Shown here in pieces: positions 7,618-16,067 of a stretch of DNA of 39,536 bases; the stretch's first letter is position 1; every line of letters starts with the position of its first letter. The stretch spans positions 1 through 39,536 of the forward strand of contig CALQAH020000018.1 of assembly GCA_943328505.2 (NCBI GenBank). The letters run 5' to 3'. Position numbers and translations under genes: made by a program. The DNA comes from Rhizobium sp. Q54 (GTDB lineage Bacteria; Bacteroidota; Bacteroidia; Flavobacteriales; Flavobacteriaceae). Under the pieces are notes generated by a model. It was not told where the DNA came from. It saw only the letters and a list, made by a program, of their open reading frames with translations, and searched no databases.

Positions 7618-8832
7618 TTAGTTTTTTCGTTCTAATAAAGCCATATAAAATCCATCAAATCCAGATTCAGAGGCTAATAACTTAGAATCTTTTACGAAGG
7701 TAAAGTTTTTTCCAGCATCTGTGGTTAAGAACTTCTCAATTTGTTCTTGATTTTCAGAAGGTAAGATGGAACATGTTGCGTAAACGAGTTTACCACCAGG
7801 TTTCACAATTCTGGAATAACTTTCTAAAACTTCGGCTTGAATTTTACGAATATTATCAATAAATTCGGGTTGTAATTTCCATTTAGCATCTGGATTTCTT
7901 TTAAGAACTCCCAATCCACTGCAGGGTGCATCAATTAATACTCTATCGGCTTTTTCATAAAGTTTTTTGATAACTTTAGTACTGTCAATAATGCGGTATT
8001 CTATATTAAAAGCGCCATTTCTTTTGGCTCGTAATTTCAATTGTTTGAGTTTGCTTTCGTATAAATCCATTGCAATAAGTTGACCTTTGTTTTCCATCAA
8101 GGATGCCATGTGCAATGTTTTTCCACCAGCGCCAGCGCAAGTATCTACAACACGCATTCCAGGTTTTACATCTAAAAAAGCGGCAACCAATTGTGAGGAA
8201 GCGTCCTGTACTTCAAACATACCTTCTTTAAAAGCATCAGTCATAAAAACATTGGCTCTTTCTTTCAAGACTAAAGCATCGGGTTGATCTTTTAAAAATT
8301 CGGTTTCAATATTCAAATCCATCAAAAACGCATGTAGCTTTTCTTTAGTTGTTTTTAAAGTATTGACTCTAAGAATCACTTTAGCTTGCTGGTTTTGTGC
8401 CGCAATTTCTTTATTCCAAAGTGCTTCACCTAACTCAGCAACGCCTAATTCATCCATCCAATCTGGAATAGACTCGCGGTATTTTCTAATTTTGGATAAT
8501 TCGTCGAAACGACCTTTTATTTTGCGTTCCGGTGTGCCTTCCAATTGTTTCCAATCTGGAATTGGATAGCCACGTAAAACTGCCCATACGGAGAACATTC
8601 TCCAAATATCTTCTCGATTATACGGTTCTTTTACTTCCGCAATTTCAGAGTATAATCGTTTCCAACGAACTATTTCGTAGATGGTTTCGGCAACAAATTT
8701 TCTGTCGGCACTTCCCCAACGTTTGTCTTTTTTTAAAGCTCTAGCTACTACTTTATCGGCATATTCTCCTTCGTTGAAGATAGCATTTATTGAATCGATG
8801 GTAGTGTAAACTAAATTTCGGTGTAATCTCAT
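7618..8832 (-). CDS. RsmB/NOP2-type RNA (cytosine-5) methyltransferase
   Basis: A 404-residue SAM-dependent RNA m5C methyltransferase. An N-terminal NusB-like helical part (1-140) precedes the Rossmann catalytic domain. Motif I reads VVDTCAGAGGKTLHM, motif IV is IDAPCSGLGVLKRNPD with the PC cysteine, and motif VI is YATCSILPSENQEQIEKFL with the nucleophilic TC cysteine. The target could be C967 of 16S rRNA (RsmB/Sun) or another site, since paralogs are hard to separate by eye, so no symbol is given. It has its own promoter and is followed by the endonuclease gene. Confidence 0.92.
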   Translation of the reverse strand: MRLHRNLVYTTIDSINAIFNEGEYADKVVARALKKDKRWGSADRKFVAETIYEIVRWKRLYSEIAEVKEPYNREDIWRMFSVWAVLRGYPIPDWKQLEGTPERKIKGRFDELSKIRKYRESIPDWMDELGVAELGEALWNKEIAAQNQQAKVILRVNTLKTTKEKLHAFLMDLNIETEFLKDQPDALVLKERANVFMTDAFKEGMFEVQDASSQLVAAFLDVKPGMRVVDTCAGAGGKTLHMASLMENKGQLIAMDLYESKLKQLKLRAKRNGAFNIEYRIIDSTKVIKKLYEKADRVLIDAPCSGLGVLKRNPDAKWKLQPEFIDNIRKIQAEVLESYSRIVKPGGKLVYATCSILPSENQEQIEKFLTTDAGKNFTFVKDSKLLASESGFDGFYMALLERKN

Positions 8833-8852
8833 AGTGTAGAAAAATCAGCGGG

Positions 8853-8883
8853 CAAAGGTATCCCTTTTTTACATTCTAACAAC
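8853..8883 (-). promoter_or_regulatory. Promoter of the RNA methyltransferase-endonuclease unit
   Basis: Minus-strand GTTG (8880-8883), 19 nt and TACCTTTG (8853-8860) match the Bacteroidota pattern. The -7 box ends 20 nt before the start codon. Confidence 0.65.
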
Positions 8884-8939
8884 TAACTTTTAAATTTGTT
8901 TATTATGAATAGGTGTTAAAGTATTTAATAGTATTTTAT

Positions 8940-8947
8940 TATATTTG
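8940..8947 (+). promoter_or_regulatory. -7 box of the alpha/beta hydrolase gene
   Basis: TATATTTG matches TAnnTTTG perfectly and ends 21 nt before the ATG at 8969. It overlaps the upstream in-frame TTG at 8945, which argues against that codon as the start. I see no clear -33 element at the expected distance. Confidence 0.5.
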
Positions 8948-8968
8948 AAATTATTAGAGTATAAAAAC

Positions 8969-10144
8969 ATGAAAGATTTTATTTGTTCTTTTTTTAGTTG
9001 TATTTTATTTGGAATGATTAGTAATGCTCAGACTTATCAAATAGGTCATACTACTTTAACTTTTGTTGATGCGAGTAGGAGTAATCGAAGTATAGTGGCA
9101 GAAATTTATTACCCAGCAGATGTTGCAGGAGATAATGTAGCAATGACCTCTCAAAATACTATACAATTTCCAAGTTTGGTTTTTGGTCATGGTTTTGTGA
9201 TGACTTGGGATGCTTATCAAAACTATTGGGAAGCATTAGTGCCAAATGGTTATATTATGGCTTTCCCAAAAACTGAAGGATCTTTTTCTCCTTCACATTT
9301 AGAATATGGAAAAGATTTGGCTTTTGTGATTAATCAAATGAATCTTCAAGGAACTCAACCCACTTCTCTTTTTTACAATCGAGTTAGCAACATGAATACC
9401 GTTATGGGACATAGCATGGGTGGAGGTGCTTCTTTTCTGGCTGTTCCTTTGAATTCAAATATTAAAGCGATTGTTAATTTTGCACCTGCTGAAACAAATC
9501 CTTCTGCTATTTCGGCTGCAGCAAATATTTCAATTCCTGCTTTGATTTTTTCAGGAGGCAATGACTGTGTGACTCCTCCTTCTACCAATCAAATACCAAT
9601 GTATAACGGTTTAACTAGTTTGTGTAAAACGTATATTTCTATCAATGGTGGAAGTCATTGTCAAATGGCTAATAGTAATGGATTTTGTGCAATTGGCGAA
9701 AGTACATGTTCGCCATCTCCAACAATTACGCGAAGTGTTCAACATTCAAAATTATTTAGTTATTTGTTGCCTTGGTTAAATTTTCAAATGAAAAGTGATT
9801 GTTTGCAAGGAAACGTCTTTGATTTACAAATAACATCGGATACAGCTGTAAGCTATCAAAAAAATTGTATTCAATGCTCACCTTTACAAATAGAGGAAGT
9901 AAATAATGAATTAGAAGAATTAATTTTATATCCAAATCCAGTAAAAGATATTCTTTTAATAAAAGGATTGAATCAGAAAGAGTATACAATTCAAGTATTT
10001 GACAGTAATTCTAATTTAATTAGTACTCAAAAATTTAAGGAGTTACTACAGTTTAATACATCAAATATTTCCACTGGAATTTATTTCTATGAGATTGAAG
10101 ATTCTAATAATAAGAAAAGTCAAGGTAAATTTATAAAACAGTAA
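8969..10144 (+). CDS. T9SS-exported alpha/beta hydrolase (chlorophyllase/dienelactone hydrolase-like)
   Basis: A secreted serine hydrolase of 391 residues from the ATG at 8969. A signal peptide covers 1-21 (ending ISNAQ). The alpha/beta hydrolase fold shows the nucleophile elbow VMGHSMGGGA (S149), probable acid D199 in FSGGNDC and probable base H230 in NGGSHC. GHGF near residue 73 could form the oxyanion hole. A type A T9SS sorting domain begins at LYPNPVKD and ends GKFIKQ. The fold resembles chlorophyllase, PAF-acetylhydrolase and polyester hydrolase groups, so an ester substrate is likely but not identified. It stands alone and converges on kup. Confidence 0.85.
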   Translation: MKDFICSFFSCILFGMISNAQTYQIGHTTLTFVDASRSNRSIVAEIYYPADVAGDNVAMTSQNTIQFPSLVFGHGFVMTWDAYQNYWEALVPNGYIMAFPKTEGSFSPSHLEYGKDLAFVINQMNLQGTQPTSLFYNRVSNMNTVMGHSMGGGASFLAVPLNSNIKAIVNFAPAETNPSAISAAANISIPALIFSGGNDCVTPPSTNQIPMYNGLTSLCKTYISINGGSHCQMANSNGFCAIGESTCSPSPTITRSVQHSKLFSYLLPWLNFQMKSDCLQGNVFDLQITSDTAVSYQKNCIQCSPLQIEEVNNELEELILYPNPVKDILLIKGLNQKEYTIQVFDSNSNLISTQKFKELLQFNTSNISTGIYFYEIEDSNNKKSQGKFIKQ

Positions 10145-10151
10145 TTATTTT

Positions 10152-12128
10152 TTAATTGAGTCGTTTCATATCAATAATTTCTGGTGGATGTAAAACCATT
10201 GGGAACTGTTCTACTTTAACCGAACTACTGTCTAGACCAAAGCCTTTTTCTTCGGATAAACTTAGTTTTTTCATTATGAAATAATTGTTCATGACAACTT
10301 TCTCAAAGAAGGTCAAATCGCTATCGTTGGATAAGAATTTTTCGGAAAGTACAAACTTAAAGTCGCCAATAATATTGTTTTTATTCAAAGATTCGTAGCG
10401 ACTTGTTATATCCACTTCACCTCTTTGAACCATGTCTTTAATTACCTGTTTGAACATTAAATTAATTTTGGTTGGCTCTCTAAATCCTAAATAAAAATCT
10501 ACTCTATAAATATCGTCTTTTACAATTTCGGTAACACGGTATTCTTTTTTATAAGGTTCACTTAAAATATTGACGTGAACAAACCAATACAAATCGGCAC
10601 GTTTTGGTCTTTTTTGAAGAATGGAGTACATTACTTTCTCCTCTATTTCATCACTTCGTGTAGAGTTAGTCATGTATATCAAATGTGTGGCATATTTTGG
10701 AATTGATAAATCCACACTCAATTCGGCAAGTACTTTTTTGTAATTATCTATTTTAACAATTTTGGTATAATTATGACTAATTTGTTTTGCCATAAACCAA
10801 GTTGCCATAATACCTATCAATACGCAAGCAATTATTAGGGTTACAAAACCACCATCGATGAACTTAACAATATTAGCATATAAAAAACTAAACTCTATTA
10901 CTAAGTATAATGTGATTAGCGGAATTATAAAATACATCTTAACACGCTTCATAATTAAATAAAAATTAAGAAGCATTGTTGTCATAATCATACAAAGAAC
11001 GATTGCCAAACCGTAGGCATGCTCCATATTTTCTGATTTCTCAAAATAAAGTACAATGCCAATACAACCTAATAGTAACAGCCAGTTGATTGATGGAATA
11101 TACAATTGTCCTTTTAATTCGGTTGGATATTTAATTTTAACTTTTGGCCAAAAATTCAAACGCATTGCTTCATTAATTAATGTAAATGAACCACTAATTA
11201 ATGCTTGAGAAGCTATTACTGCCGCCATAGTAGCAATGACAACTCCAATAGGTTGGAACCAGGTTTCCATCATTAAATAAAACGGATTGGCGTCATCACC
11301 ACCACCTAATTGCGCGAGTGTTTTCCCTTCGTGATTTATCAAATAAGCGCCTTGACCAAAATAATTAAGGAGCAACATTATTTTTACAAATATCCAACTA
11401 ATTCTAATGTTTTTTCTCCCACAATGTCCCATGTCAGAATACAATGCTTCTGCTCCAGTGGTACATAAAAACACAGCACCAAGCACGAAGAAACCTTCAG
11501 GGTGAATTTTTAATAATTCATAGGCATAGTATGGATTTATAGCATTAAATACGGAAAAATCGTTGAAGATTTGAATTGTTCCCAAGATTCCCAACATGGA
11601 AAACCATACCAACATCATCGGCGCAAAAAATTTACCTACTAGTTTTGTTCCAAATTGTTGAATAGTAAATAAAGCGATTAATATACAAATGACAATTATT
11701 TGAATATTCTTTGTCGTCATCGAAGGATAAAATGTTTTCACACCTTCTACAGCAGCTGTCACTGAAATTGGTGGTGTTATGATTCCATCTGCTAACAATG
11801 CACTACCGCCAATTATTGCGGGTACAATCAGCCACTTTATTTTTGTTCGTTTGACAAGAGCATACAACGCAAAAATCCCACCTTCACCATGATTGTCTGC
11901 ACTAAGCGTAATGATTACATATTTTAAAGTTGTTTGAAGTGTTAATGTCCAAAAAATACATGAGATTCCGCCTAAAACTATATCTCTTGATATTGCATGA
12001 ACATCAAGTATTGCTTTCATTACGTACAATGGAGAAGTTCCAATATCTCCGTAAATAATCCCTAAAGTAATTAATAGTCCTGCAGCGGTAAGTTTACTGT
12101 GTAAGGTTTGATGATTATGGGCACTCAT
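10152..12128 (-). CDS. kup: Kup/HAK/KT family potassium uptake protein
   Basis: A 658-residue low-affinity potassium transporter driven by proton symport in known family members. The first helix carries the family signature GIIYGDIGTSPLYVMKA and the next segment SADNHGEGGIFALYAL. About 12 hydrophobic segments fill residues 15-455, and a cytoplasmic domain (about 460-658) completes the usual length. It is a single-gene unit with its own promoter. Its 3' end is only 7 bp from that of the convergent hydrolase, with no obvious hairpin between them. Confidence 0.95.
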   Translation of the reverse strand: MSAHNHQTLHSKLTAAGLLITLGIIYGDIGTSPLYVMKAILDVHAISRDIVLGGISCIFWTLTLQTTLKYVIITLSADNHGEGGIFALYALVKRTKIKWLIVPAIIGGSALLADGIITPPISVTAAVEGVKTFYPSMTTKNIQIIVICILIALFTIQQFGTKLVGKFFAPMMLVWFSMLGILGTIQIFNDFSVFNAINPYYAYELLKIHPEGFFVLGAVFLCTTGAEALYSDMGHCGRKNIRISWIFVKIMLLLNYFGQGAYLINHEGKTLAQLGGGDDANPFYLMMETWFQPIGVVIATMAAVIASQALISGSFTLINEAMRLNFWPKVKIKYPTELKGQLYIPSINWLLLLGCIGIVLYFEKSENMEHAYGLAIVLCMIMTTMLLNFYLIMKRVKMYFIIPLITLYLVIEFSFLYANIVKFIDGGFVTLIIACVLIGIMATWFMAKQISHNYTKIVKIDNYKKVLAELSVDLSIPKYATHLIYMTNSTRSDEIEEKVMYSILQKRPKRADLYWFVHVNILSEPYKKEYRVTEIVKDDIYRVDFYLGFREPTKINLMFKQVIKDMVQRGEVDITSRYESLNKNNIIGDFKFVLSEKFLSNDSDLTFFEKVVMNNYFIMKKLSLSEEKGFGLDSSSVKVEQFPMVLHPPEIIDMKRLN

Positions 12129-12150
12129 AAATTAGTGTTAAAAAAGTTTT

Positions 12151-12183
12151 CAAAGGTACTATTTTGCAAACAATAAAATCAAA
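12151..12183 (-). promoter_or_regulatory. Promoter of kup
   Basis: Minus-strand TTTG (12180-12183), 21 nt and TACCTTTG (12151-12158) fit the Bacteroidota consensus. The -7 box ends 22 nt before the ATG at 12128. Confidence 0.65.
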
Positions 12184-12210
12184 ACTGCGGTTATTTTTTT
12201 AATAATAAAT

Positions 12211-12241
12211 AAAAAAAAACACCGCTCAAAAGCAGTGTTTT
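12211..12241. terminator. Hairpin terminator after the repeat-tail protein
   Basis: AACACCGC (12218-12225) pairs with GCAGTGTT (12232-12239), with one G-T wobble on the transcript and a 6-nt loop. A-runs lie on one side and T-runs on the other, so it can stop the minus-strand gene ending at 12264. Confidence 0.75.
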
Positions 12242-12263
12242 TATAAATTATATTGGAAATAAA

Positions 12264-13334
12264 TTATCCTCTTCTCGACTTATTTGAATTGCCTTGAGTT
12301 CTAGAAGATTCGTTTCTTGGTGATGAATTCCCTCCATTATTTTCAGCTCTAGTGGAAGAATTCCCTCTTGGATTATTATCTCGTCTTATATTTTCTGTTC
12401 TGTTAGAACCAATATTTCTGGTTGTATTATCTCTTCTGACAACTTCACTTCTTGTAGATGAATTGTTTCTTGGAGTATCATCTCTCCTTGTGTTTTCATT
12501 TCTTGTTGAAGAGTTATTTCTAACCAAAGAGTTATCTCTAGTTGAATTAGAATTATGAGCTATTTCATTTCTAGTACCAGTAGTTCTAATGTTTCTAGTT
12601 CTATCCAATTCATGTCTGTTGGCATATCCAGAGTTTCTATGACTAAATGAGCGATTTGGATATTGTCTTTCGTATCCATTAGCTCTTCTTGCATAATAAT
12701 TAGTGTAGGCTACATGACATCTTCTGTAATTTACATAATTGTAGCTGTAATTAAAGTTGATGCATAGTCCGATATGGTTTCTATAACCAAAAACAGGGAA
12801 TGGCGTCCAAGCATAATAATACGTTGGATAATAACCCCAATACCAAGATGAACAATACGGACGATAATTAGTAACCCAAAAATGATTGTAGATAACAGGT
12901 GTATTAACATAAACTGGCTCATAAATATAATTGTCGCCATACATATATACATCACCCACAACTTGTACTTGTACATTGTTGTTTCGGTCTCTTTCCACTT
13001 CAATAGTAGCCACATCTTGAAAAGTGTCACGACCGAGAACCGATTGAACAATAATTAGGTGAGTATTTCCCTCCACACTTTCAATAACACGTAAATAATC
13101 TACTTGATTATCTTGATTTAAATCTAAATTTGAAATTTGAACTTTTGGGTCATTCAATCTTCTTTCAAAATCATCTAAGTTTAAAGCATCTCCAAAAATG
13201 GAAGCCACAGCTCTCAAATCAAGGTTATCACTTATTTCAGAACTGGTTGCATTAACCGTTGTTCTATCTTGAGCAAATAATTGACCTGCAAATAAGGAAG
13301 TCAATAGGGTCAGAGTAATTATTTTAGTTTTCAT
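12264..13334 (-). CDS. Secreted protein with calcium-loop-like motif and Arg/Asn/Ser repeat tail
   Basis: I do not recognise a named family. The 356-residue protein has a signal peptide (1-21, ending LFAQ), an N-terminal domain (30-125) with a dockerin or EF-hand-like loop (D71, N73, D75, D79 in DLNQDNQVD), an aromatic Tyr/Trp-rich middle (130-215) and a basic low-complexity tail. The tail holds four degenerate 17-residue repeats of the type NSSTRxExxRRDxxxRN (residues 274-341). It is exported but has no sorting domain. A surface, matrix or polyanion-binding role would suit the charge, but this is speculation. It is transcribed divergently from a BNR-type lipoprotein gene. Confidence 0.75.
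   Translation of the reverse strand: MKTKIITLTLLTSLFAGQLFAQDRTTVNATSSEISDNLDLRAVASIFGDALNLDDFERRLNDPKVQISNLDLNQDNQVDYLRVIESVEGNTHLIIVQSVLGRDTFQDVATIEVERDRNNNVQVQVVGDVYMYGDNYIYEPVYVNTPVIYNHFWVTNYRPYCSSWYWGYYPTYYYAWTPFPVFGYRNHIGLCINFNYSYNYVNYRRCHVAYTNYYARRANGYERQYPNRSFSHRNSGYANRHELDRTRNIRTTGTRNEIAHNSNSTRDNSLVRNNSSTRNENTRRDDTPRNNSSTRSEVVRRDNTTRNIGSNRTENIRRDNNPRGNSSTRAENNGGNSSPRNESSRTQGNSNKSRRG
12312..12515 (-). repeat. 51-bp degenerate tandem coding repeat, four copies
   Basis: Four in-frame units of 17 codons encode the repeat tail. The consensus residues are NSSTR, then E, then RRD and a closing R. The third and fourth units have drifted most. Such repeats can vary in copy number between strains. 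Confidence 0.7.
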
Positions 13335-13388
13335 AATATAGGGTTTTTTTGTTATGCAAATTTTTTACAACGGAACTTTTCAATTACT

Positions 13389-13409
13389 GTGCCACGAATT
13401 TTTTGGCAC
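13389..13409. promoter_or_regulatory. Inverted repeat in a divergent promoter region
   Basis: GTGCCA (13389-13394) and TGGCAC (13404-13409) are separated by 9 nt, midway between the divergent genes starting at 13334 and 13474. It could be an operator for either gene. A near-consensus -7 box, TACTTTAG (13445-13452), lies to its right and ends 21 nt before the ATG at 13474. Confidence 0.35.
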
Positions 13410-13473
13410 TCGATTTCAATACATTTCAATTCGTTTAAAAGTTGTACTTTAGCCCTAATTTAGTAGCCTTATT

Positions 13474-14526
13474 ATGAAAAAAGCAATTTCATTTTTAACA
13501 TTTTTAACATTTTTTTCAAGTTGCAAATCGCAAGTAACGGATGAGAAAAGAACCTTTCAATCAGTGAAAATTGATACAATTTTGAATGAAAAAATTAGTA
13601 TTCGAGCCATCCTAGTAGATAAAGATAAATTATGGTTTGCAGCGGATAATAACCGATTGGGAAATTATAATTTTAAAACAAGTTCGATGTATCGTTCCGA
13701 AGTAAATAAGGATAGTTTAAAATTAGAATTTAGGAGTATTGCTCAAACGTCAAAAGCTATTTTTATTGCTAATGTTGCCAATCCAGCTCATATTTTTAGA
13801 ATTGATAAAACTACTTTAAAGCAAGAATTAGTCTATACTGAAACTCATGAAAAAGTATTTTATGACAGTATGAATTTTTGGAATGATAATGAAGGAATTC
13901 TCATGGGTGATCCTATTGAAAGTTGTCTTTCCATTTTAATTACTAGAGATGGAGGAAAGTCTTGGCAAAAAACACCTTGTGATAGACTGCCAAAAACTGC
14001 TGATGGAGAAGCTGCTTTTGCTGCAAGTAATACAAATGTAATCATCAAAGGCAACAACACTTGGATTGTTTCAGGAGGAAAAAAATCAAGGGTTTTCTTT
14101 TCACTAGATAAAGGGTTTTCTTGGCAAGTTTTTGAAACACCAATTGTGCAGGGAAAGGAAATGACCGGAATTTTTACAGCCGATTTTTATAATGATACTA
14201 TTGGTTTTGTCGCTGGAGGAAATTATGAAATACTGAATCAAAATTTTCAAAACAAAGCCATAACAACCGATGGTGGTAAAACATGGAATTTAATAGCAGA
14301 AAATCAAGGTTTTGGTTATGCTTCGTGTGTGCAATTTATTCCCAATAGTAATGGAAAACAATTAGTAAGTGTTGGAGCTTCTGGTTTATATTATTCTTCT
14401 GATGGCGGAAATAATTGGATGCAATTATCCAAAGATGAAACGCTTTATACGATTCGTTTTGTAAATTCAACGACTGCTTTTGCGGCTGGGAAAAATAAAA
14501 TTATTAGAATAGTTTTTAAACAATAA
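13474..14526 (+). CDS. BNR/YCF48-like beta-propeller lipoprotein
   Basis: A 350-residue envelope protein with a lipoprotein signal (TFFSSC near residue 17). The rest is a run of beta-propeller blades of the BNR/sialidase-like type, seen in repeats such as ITRDGGKSWQ, FSLDKGFSWQ, TTDGGKTWN and YSSDGGNNWM. Flavobacterial relatives are often labelled oxidoreductase or glycosyl hydrolase without evidence. No sialidase catalytic set is evident, so I name only the fold. It is a single gene converging on the ECF sigma operon. Confidence 0.8.
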   Translation: MKKAISFLTFLTFFSSCKSQVTDEKRTFQSVKIDTILNEKISIRAILVDKDKLWFAADNNRLGNYNFKTSSMYRSEVNKDSLKLEFRSIAQTSKAIFIANVANPAHIFRIDKTTLKQELVYTETHEKVFYDSMNFWNDNEGILMGDPIESCLSILITRDGGKSWQKTPCDRLPKTADGEAAFAASNTNVIIKGNNTWIVSGGKKSRVFFSLDKGFSWQVFETPIVQGKEMTGIFTADFYNDTIGFVAGGNYEILNQNFQNKAITTDGGKTWNLIAENQGFGYASCVQFIPNSNGKQLVSVGASGLYYSSDGGNNWMQLSKDETLYTIRFVNSTTAFAAGKNKIIRIVFKQ

Positions 14527-14547
14527 GAGAACCAATTTGGCTCTCTT
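14525..14547. terminator. Weak bidirectional hairpin between convergent genes
   Basis: AAGAGA (14525-14530) and TCTCTT (14542-14547) enclose a shorter CCA/TGG pairing. It sits between the two stop codons at 14526 and 14555. A continuous T-run is lacking, so efficiency is doubtful. Confidence 0.4.
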
Positions 14548-14554
14548 ACTAGTT

Positions 14555-15016
14555 TTAGTTTTTTCGTTTGTCGCGATATTGTTGCAATAGTTTTCTATTG
14601 AAGCCTTCTTCCGCTTTTTTGAGTTTTATAATTTTAATGGCTGGAAGAACAGCTTTTAAATCCGTTATGAATTTTTTACGCAATTTGTATAAATCGTCTT
14701 CATTAGCTTCCATTTGATTTAACATGATGTTGGCCTCTTTATCGGATAGCATTTTATCTAAATCGTCACCATCTAGTCGATCTAAATAACCTTTCATTTT
14801 TTGTTTTTTTATTTCTTGTTGCTTGTCCTCAAAAGCATTGAATAAAGGCCAAAATTTTGTTGCTTCGTCTGAAGTGAGCGATAACTCATTGGTGATATAA
14901 GCAATTTTTATAGCTTTAATTTTATCTTTTTTTCCTTTAATGAAACTTCCATCTTGAGCAATGCTACTCATAGTGAAAAAAAGTGTAATTATTGGAAGTA
15001 GTTTGTTGATTTTCAT
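14555..15016 (-). CDS. Secreted helical protein, 'sensor of ECF-type sigma factor' type
   Basis: A 153-residue periplasmic protein with a signal peptide (1-20, ending MSSIAQ) and a highly charged all-helical body. Its opening LTSDEATKFWPLFNAFEDK recalls the LTxxQ-type helices of Spy/CpxP-like proteins. It is the third gene of an ECF sigma factor unit, 4 bp after the anti-sigma-like gene, and relatives in Flavobacteriaceae carry the name sensor of ECF-type sigma factor. A role in sensing envelope state and passing it to the membrane protein is inferred from position, not shown by motifs. Confidence 0.72.
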   Translation of the reverse strand: MKINKLLPIITLFFTMSSIAQDGSFIKGKKDKIKAIKIAYITNELSLTSDEATKFWPLFNAFEDKQQEIKKQKMKGYLDRLDGDDLDKMLSDKEANIMLNQMEANEDDLYKLRKKFITDLKAVLPAIKIIKLKKAEEGFNRKLLQQYRDKRKN

Positions 15017-15020
15017 GATA

Positions 15021-15434
15021 TTAGTTTGTTAAATATTGTTCTATGTTGTTGTTTTCAGAAAGTAGCTCTTCTAGATCTTTATCTTGAATGTTATAATCCA
15101 AATTCATTTTTTCGATGTCTTCTTTTTCAAGTAAATCAACCAATTCGTTTTCTGAAATTCCTGAATTATAGGTGATGTAATCTTCTAAAGTTTGTTGATC
15201 GAGTTCTGATGAATTGGTATTCAATTGATTAAAAACCGGAACTGATAAAGCTAAAATTAAAACTGCAGCAACGGCAAATAGCCATCTTTTACGGGTTCTA
15301 TTAATTGATATTACTTTAGTGCTCTCTTTTGGCAATTGAGCAATCATTCTTTCAGAAAATGAATCAAAATAACCATCAGGAGTTGTAAATCCTGAAGTTA
15401 TTTTTGGTTCGTTATCTAGTTTAAATTCTTTCAT
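15021..15434 (-). CDS. Single-pass membrane protein, probable anti-sigma factor
   Basis: A 137-residue protein with a short soluble N-terminus (1-47), one transmembrane helix (about 49-67, RWLFAVAAVLILALSVPVF) and an acidic C-terminal part. Arginines before the helix place the N-terminus in the cytoplasm, where an anti-sigma domain would act. It lacks the HxxxCxxC zinc motif of ZAS-type anti-sigma factors. Position directly after an ECF sigma gene and before a secreted sensor-like gene is the main evidence. A TAACTTTG box at 15445-15452 could give it an extra promoter. Confidence 0.65.
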   Translation of the reverse strand: MKEFKLDNEPKITSGFTTPDGYFDSFSERMIAQLPKESTKVISINRTRKRWLFAVAAVLILALSVPVFNQLNTNSSELDQQTLEDYITYNSGISENELVDLLEKEDIEKMNLDYNIQDKDLEELLSENNNIEQYLTN

Positions 15435-15464
15435 GTTGTTAAGACAAAGTTATTGTTAAATGGT

Positions 15465-16007
15465 TTAATTGGTTTTTACAAATTCTTCAATTTTTTTTAC
15501 AGCATGATGATACGATGCTTTTAATGCTCCGACGGAAGTTCCTAAAATCTCCGACATATCATCATATTTTATTTCTTCATAATATTTCATTTTAAAAACC
15601 AATTGCTGTTTTTCGGGTAATTGTGCTACTGCTTTTTGTAATTTAATTTGAATTTCATTGCTATCAAAATAAACATCTGCTTTTAAGTTATCTACAATTT
15701 TACTTTGCAAAGTTTCACTAGTTGTACCATTGCGTTTGGCTTTTTGATTGATAAAAGTAATAGCTTCGTTGGTTGCAATTCGATACATCCATGAAAACAA
15801 CTTGCTTTCGGCTTTGAAATTTTTCAAATATTGAAATACTTTTATGAAAGTGTTTTGCAAAACATCATCCGCATCATCATGATTTAAGACGATGTTTCTA
15901 ATGTGATTGTACAAAGGTTTTTGATAATCCCGCAAGAGTTTTTGAAACGCCACATTCTGCGTTTCGGGATCTAAAAGTTCTTTAATGAAATCCTTTTCTT
16001 CTTGCAA
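15465..16007 (-). CDS. ECF-type RNA polymerase sigma factor
   Basis: A 180-residue sigma-70 family factor with only regions 2 and 4. Region 2 contains the DDADDVLQNTFIKVF core-binding stretch and LFSWMYRIATNEAI. Region 4 contains LPEKQQLVFKMKYYEE and the helix-turn-helix DMSEILGTSVGALKASYHHA. It heads a three-gene unit with a probable membrane anti-sigma factor and a secreted sensor-like protein. A near-consensus box TATCTTTA (16030-16037, minus strand) ends 22 nt before the start codon. The regulon cannot be read from this window. Confidence 0.93.
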   Translation of the reverse strand: MQEEKDFIKELLDPETQNVAFQKLLRDYQKPLYNHIRNIVLNHDDADDVLQNTFIKVFQYLKNFKAESKLFSWMYRIATNEAITFINQKAKRNGTTSETLQSKIVDNLKADVYFDSNEIQIKLQKAVAQLPEKQQLVFKMKYYEEIKYDDMSEILGTSVGALKASYHHAVKKIEEFVKTN

Positions 16008-16067
16008 TTTGAAAATTTATCTATTGGAATAAAGATACTAGAAAAGGTTTAATACAACTAAAAATTT

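Noticed and set aside
12312..12515. CRISPR-like array
   Set aside because: The 51-bp units are contiguous, degenerate and in frame within a coding sequence, with no unique spacers or cas genes.
12352..12558. Plus-strand open frame opposite the repeat tail
   Set aside because: It is a shadow of the Arg/Ser/Asn-rich repeats on the other strand and has no promoter or family features.
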